This document shows positions 61,006 to 64,000 of a DNA stretch of 64,000 nucleotides, piece after piece; position 1 is the stretch's first letter; each line of letters starts with the position of its first letter. The stretch is taken from assembly GCF_003054555.1 (NCBI RefSeq), contig NZ_CP026304.1, positions 6,634,001 to 6,698,000 of the forward strand. Direction: 5' to 3'. This DNA is from Streptomyces lunaelactis. GTDB lineage: Bacteria; Actinomycetota; Actinomycetes; Streptomycetales; Streptomycetaceae. A program made the position numbers and the translations under genes. The notes under the pieces are model-generated. The model was not told where the DNA came from and searched no databases. It saw only the letters and a program-made list of their open reading frames with translations.

Positions 61006-62222
61006 TTGTTGCCTCCGTCGAAGTGCGGGTTCTCCCAGATGACCGTCGCGCCCATGCCGAAGCCGACGCACATGGTGGTCAGGCCGTAGCGGACGTGCGG
61101 CTGCTCCTCGAACTGCCGGGCCAGCTGCGTCATCAGGCGTACGCCGGAGGAGGCCAGCGGGTGGCCGTAGGCGATGGCGCCGCCGTACTGGTTGACGCGC
61201 GCGTCGTCGTCCGCGATGCCGTAGTGCTCGAGGAAGGCCAGCACCTGGACGGCGAAGGCCTCGTTGATCTCGAACAGGCCGATGTCGTCGATCGACAGGC
61301 CCGCCTTGGCCAGCGCCTTCTCGGTCGACGGGATCGGGCCGTAGCCCATGACCTCGGGCTCGACACCGGCGTACGCGAACGAGACGAGCCGCATCCTGAC
61401 CGGCAGGCCCAGCTCGCGCGCGACGTCCTCGGAGGCGAGGAGGGAGGCGGTGGCGCCGTCGTTGAGACCGGCCGCGTTGCCCGCGGTGACCCGGCCGTGC
61501 GCGCGGAACGGCGTCTTCAGCCCGGCCAGCGACTCCAGGGTGGTGCCCGGGCGCATCGGCTCGTCGGCCGTGGCCAGGCCCCAGCCGGTCTCGCCCGCTT
61601 CGGCGTTGGTGCGACGTACGGAGACCGGCACCAGGTCCTGCTGGATCTTGCCGTTGGCGTACGCCTTGGCGGCCTTCTCCTGCGAGCGCACGGCGTACTC
61701 GTCGGCGCGCTGCTTGGTGATGGCCGGGTAGCGGTCGTGCAGGTTCTCGGCGGTCATGCCCATGAAGAGGGCGGACTCGTCGACGAGCTTCTCGCTCACG
61801 AACCGCGGGTTCGGGTCGACGCCCTCGCCCATGGGGTGACGGCCCATGTGCTCGACACCGCCGGCGACGACGATGTCGTACGCGCCGAAGGCGATGGAGC
61901 CGGCGGTCGCCGTCACGGCGGTCATCGCGCCCGCGCACATGCGGTCGATGGAGTAGCCGGGGACGGACTGCGGCAGACCCGCGAGGATGCCGGCGGTGCG
62001 GCCGAGCGTGAGGCCCTGGTCGCCGATCTGCGTGGTCGCGGCGATCGCGACCTCGTCGATACGGGCGGGGTCGAGGTCCGGGTTGCGGCGCAGCAGCTCC
62101 CGGATCGCCTTCACGACGAGATCGTCGGCGCGGGTCCCGTGGTAAATGCCCTTCGGGCCCGCCTTGCCGAACGGGGTGCGGACGCCGTCGACGAAGACGA
62201 CATCCCTGACGGTACGAGGCAC
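61002..62222 (-). CDS. fadA: Acetyl-CoA acyltransferase (thiolase)
   Basis: 406 residues from a GTG with GGAGGAGAG upstream. Catalytic residues of thiolases are present: Cys96 (DRMCAGAMTA), His in NEAFAVQVLAF and GGAIAYGHPLASSG, and Cys in TTMCVGFGMGATVIW. It cleaves 3-ketoacyl-CoA to acetyl-CoA and a shortened acyl-CoA. First gene of the fadA-fadB operon; from memory SCO6027. Confidence 0.95.
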   Translation of the reverse strand: MPRTVRDVVFVDGVRTPFGKAGPKGIYHGTRADDLVVKAIRELLRRNPDLDPARIDEVAIAATTQIGDQGLTLGRTAGILAGLPQSVPGYSIDRMCAGAMTAVTATAGSIAFGAYDIVVAGGVEHMGRHPMGEGVDPNPRFVSEKLVDESALFMGMTAENLHDRYPAITKQRADEYAVRSQEKAAKAYANGKIQQDLVPVSVRRTNAEAGETGWGLATADEPMRPGTTLESLAGLKTPFRAHGRVTAGNAAGLNDGATASLLASEDVARELGLPVRMRLVSFAYAGVEPEVMGYGPIPSTEKALAKAGLSIDDIGLFEINEAFAVQVLAFLEHYGIADDDARVNQYGGAIAYGHPLASSGVRLMTQLARQFEEQPHVRYGLTTMCVGFGMGATVIWENPHFDGGNK

Positions 62223-62333
62223 GATGGCTCTCCTCCAGGGTGCGGGTGCGCCTGCGGCGCGCTTGCAGGACCCATGCTACTTGCGGGTAACCAAGCGGAA
62301 CAGGCCCCCCGGCCGGAGCGGCGAACATCACAC

Positions 62334-62451
62334 GGGGGCTCCGCCCCCGGACCCCCGCACCTCGGACGCCGGCGGGGCTGGATTTTTCCAGCCTGTCCGG
62401 CGATTGAGGACACGGCCGAAGGCCGTACAGGGGGGTCTGGGGGCGCAGCCC
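62334..62451. repeat. GC-rich Streptomyces interspersed repeat (nested inverted repeat)
   Basis: Outer arms GGGGGCTCCGCCCCCGGACC (from 62334) and GGGGGTCTGGGGGCGCAGCC (to 62451) are inverted copies; inside, CGCCGGCGGGGCTGGA and TCCAGCCTGTCCGGCG form a second hairpin separated by a T run. I recognise this as the common intergenic element seen in many copies in Streptomyces genomes. It separates fadA from rnd and could act as a terminator or be a MITE-like element. Confidence 0.75.
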
Positions 62452-62461
62452 GCGGTAGGCG

Positions 62462-63736
62462 TCAGGCCGTCGCCGTCAGCGCACGCGTAAGGAGCGGGGC
62501 CACCAGCTCGATCTGCCAGGCGCGTGCCCCATGTCCCGCCAGCGCCGCCGACACCGCCTCCACCGTCGCCTCCGCCGGCGGCTCCCAGCACACCCGCCGG
62601 ACCGTGTCCGGAGTGATCAAGTTCTCCTGCGGCAGGTTGAGCTCCTCCGCGAGTGCGGAGACCGCCGCGCGCGCCGCGGAGAGGCGGGCCGCGGCCGCCG
62701 GGTCCTTGTCCGCCCAGGAACGGGGCGGCGGCGGTCCGTTGAGCGGCTGGCCCGGCTGCGGGAGCTCGGCGTCGGACAGGTCCTTGGCCCGGTCCACCGC
62801 GGCCTGCCACTGCTCCAGCTGACGCCGCCCCATCCGGTGGCCGAAGCCGGGCAGCGCGGTCAGCGCCGGGAGATTCGCCGGTACGGCGAGCGCGGCCTCG
62901 ACGATCGCGCCGTCGCTCAGCACCTTGCCCGGCGACACATCACGCCGCTGGGCAACCTTGTCGCGGGCCGTCCACAGCTCCCGTACGACCGCCATCTGCC
63001 GGCGGCGGCGCACCTTGTGCATCCCGGACGTACGCCGCCAGGGGTCCTTGCGCGGCGGAGCCGGCGGGGCCGAGGCGATCGCGTCGAACTCCTGGCGGGC
63101 CCAGTCCAGCTTGCCCTGCCGGTCCAGCTCCTTCTCCAGGGCGTCGCGCAGGTCCACCAGCAGCTCCACATCGAGCGCGGCGTAGCGCAGCCAGGGCTCG
63201 GGGAGCGGGCGGGTGGACCAGTCGACCGCGGAGTGGCCCTTCTCCAGCGCGTACCCGAGAACGCTCTCGACCATCGCGCCGAGCCCGACCCGCGGGAAGC
63301 CCGCGAGGCGCCCGGCCAGCTCGGTGTCGAACAGCCGGGTGGGGATCATGCCTATTTCGCGCAGACACGGAAGATCCTGGGTGGCCGCGTGCAGGATCCA
63401 CTCCGTCCCGGCGAGGGCCTCGCCGAGCCCGGAGAGGTCGGGGCAGCCGACCGGATCGATGAGTGCGGTGCCCGCGCCTTCGCGGCGCAGCTGCACGAGA
63501 TAGGCCCGCTGGCCGTACCGGTAGCCGGACGCGCGCTCGGCGTCGACGGCGACAGGGCCGGTGCCTGAGGCAAAGGCGGCGATCACTTGGGCGAGGGCAT
63601 CGTCGGTGGCTACCACCGGCGGAATGCCGTCACGAGGCTCCAGCAAGGGAATCGGCGCCGGTTCGACGTCGTCCGGGGGAGCGCCCCCGGTGGTTCGCAG
63701 TGCTGTCTCTGCTGCGGTCTCTTGGGCGTCGGTCAC
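62462..63736 (-). CDS. rnd: Ribonuclease D (DEDDy 3'-5' exonuclease with HRDC domain)
   Basis: 424 residues from a GTG. The DEDD residues are visible: VDAERASGY (Asp-x-Glu), HAATQDLPCL (Asp) and RYAALDVELLVDL (Tyr-x-x-x-Asp). Residues ~235-325 form an HRDC domain (VRELWTARDKVAQRRDVSPGKVLSDGAIVE). RNase D trims 3' ends of tRNA precursors and other small RNAs. The C-terminal ~90 residues are a second helical region usual for actinobacterial members. It lies upstream of fadA on the same strand, separated by the interspersed repeat, and downstream of a response-regulator gene. Confidence 0.93.
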   Translation of the reverse strand: MTDAQETAAETALRTTGGAPPDDVEPAPIPLLEPRDGIPPVVATDDALAQVIAAFASGTGPVAVDAERASGYRYGQRAYLVQLRREGAGTALIDPVGCPDLSGLGEALAGTEWILHAATQDLPCLREIGMIPTRLFDTELAGRLAGFPRVGLGAMVESVLGYALEKGHSAVDWSTRPLPEPWLRYAALDVELLVDLRDALEKELDRQGKLDWARQEFDAIASAPPAPPRKDPWRRTSGMHKVRRRRQMAVVRELWTARDKVAQRRDVSPGKVLSDGAIVEAALAVPANLPALTALPGFGHRMGRRQLEQWQAAVDRAKDLSDAELPQPGQPLNGPPPPRSWADKDPAAAARLSAARAAVSALAEELNLPQENLITPDTVRRVCWEPPAEATVEAVSAALAGHGARAWQIELVAPLLTRALTATA

Positions 63737-63762
63737 GTGTCAAGGGTATCCGTCAACGGACA

Positions 63763-63796
63763 GCGCCCGTCGACGGAACGTTCCGTCGACGGGCGC
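63763..63796 (-). terminator. Perfect palindromic terminator between the response regulator and rnd
   Basis: A 16-bp perfect stem (63763-63778 with 63781-63796, core CCCGTCGACGGAA) with only CG at the centre; it lies 18 bp after the response-regulator stop on the minus strand and 27 bp before rnd. Confidence 0.8.
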
Positions 63797-63814
63797 GAAT
63801 GAAATGGAGAGGGG

Positions 63815-64000
63815 TCAGTGGATGATGCCGGTGCGCAGCGCCACGGCCACCATGCCGGCCCGGTCGCCCGTGCCGAGCTTGCGTGCGATGCGTGCGAGGT
63901 GGCTCTTGACGGTCAGTGCGGACAGGCCCATCGAGACGCCGATCGCCTTGTTGGACTGGCCTTCCGCGACCAGGCGGAGCACCTCGACCTCACGGCCGGA
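63815..64000 (-). CDS. LuxR-type response regulator, C-terminal end (start outside the window)
   Basis: The last 61 residues are a complete LuxR/NarL helix-turn-helix: SGREVEVLRLVAEGQSNKAI, GVSMGLSALTVKSHLARIAR, then KLGTGDRAGMVAVALRTGIIH and stop. The N-terminal receiver domain and start lie beyond base 64000. It is probably a two-component regulator; from memory SCO6029 occupies this place in S. coelicolor. Confidence 0.9.
   Translation of the reverse strand, partial: SGREVEVLRLVAEGQSNKAIGVSMGLSALTVKSHLARIARKLGTGDRAGMVAVALRTGIIH

Noticed and set aside
61006..62331. N-terminal extension of the fadB frame through the fadA gene
   Set aside because: It is Arg-rich shadow sequence; the overlapping GTGA start at 61005 gives the normal FadB N-terminus.

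Overview
The window is high-GC actinobacterial DNA, almost certainly a Streptomyces chromosome. The right-hand two thirds carry a gene order I recognise from memory of S. coelicolor around SCO5998-SCO6029: an XRE-MurA fusion, aconitase, the NgcEFG chitobiose/GlcNAc importer, the ROK regulator Rok7B7, XylFGH, Dxs, an APC permease, fatty-acid beta-oxidation FadB/FadA and RNase D. No rRNA or tRNA gene, CRISPR array, or complete insertion sequence was found.

Left part (1-20,276): the 3' portion of one enormous gene, open at the window edge, with at least 6,757 codons visible. It looks like a giant polymorphic-toxin-like protein. In order it has a His/Cys protease-like module, an OTU-type cysteine protease domain with its Cys and His, a long uncharacterised middle with a Gln/Pro-rich linker, two further OTU-like domains that have lost the catalytic Cys, and an array filling the C-terminal half. 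The array is seven copies of module A (HExxxH motif) and five of module B (HExxH motif of zincin type), in the order A-B-A-A-B-A-B-A-B-A-B-A. Just past its stop codon is a hairpin and then an isolated 3' end of a group II intron (domains V and VI) without any reverse transcriptase.

Accessory segment (about 22.0-37.8 kb), lying between murA and acnA, which are adjacent in S. coelicolor as I remember it. It holds small stress/regulatory modules (glyoxalase-like protein, a WYL regulator divergent from a DinB-family protein, DUF1761, an AlkZ-like glycosylase, a PadR regulator with its membrane partner), gene remnants (aldo/keto reductase, transposon-associated ORF, a decayed regulator start) and a compact, mostly co-directional gene set. 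That set is a CYP134/CypX-like P450, a SnoaL-like protein, a P-loop/HTH regulator, an MFS exporter, an SRPBCC protein, a carotenoid oxygenase-family enzyme and a membrane protein. It could be a small undescribed biosynthetic or degradative cluster.

Conserved segment (37.9-64 kb): acnA with a palindrome and a candidate iron box; an FG-GAP secreted protein; a secreted GH92 alpha-mannosidase divergent from ngcEFG across a control region with three dyad-type sites; rok7B7-xylFGH with a strong stem-loop between xylF and xylG; dxs; an APC amino-acid permease; a NYN-domain protein; fadB-fadA as an overlapping operon; a Streptomyces-type GC-rich interspersed repeat; RNase D; and the C-terminal end of a LuxR-type response regulator cut by the window edge. 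The theme of the middle is sugar uptake and control: mannosidase, chitobiose importer, ROK regulator and pentose-type importer sit side by side.
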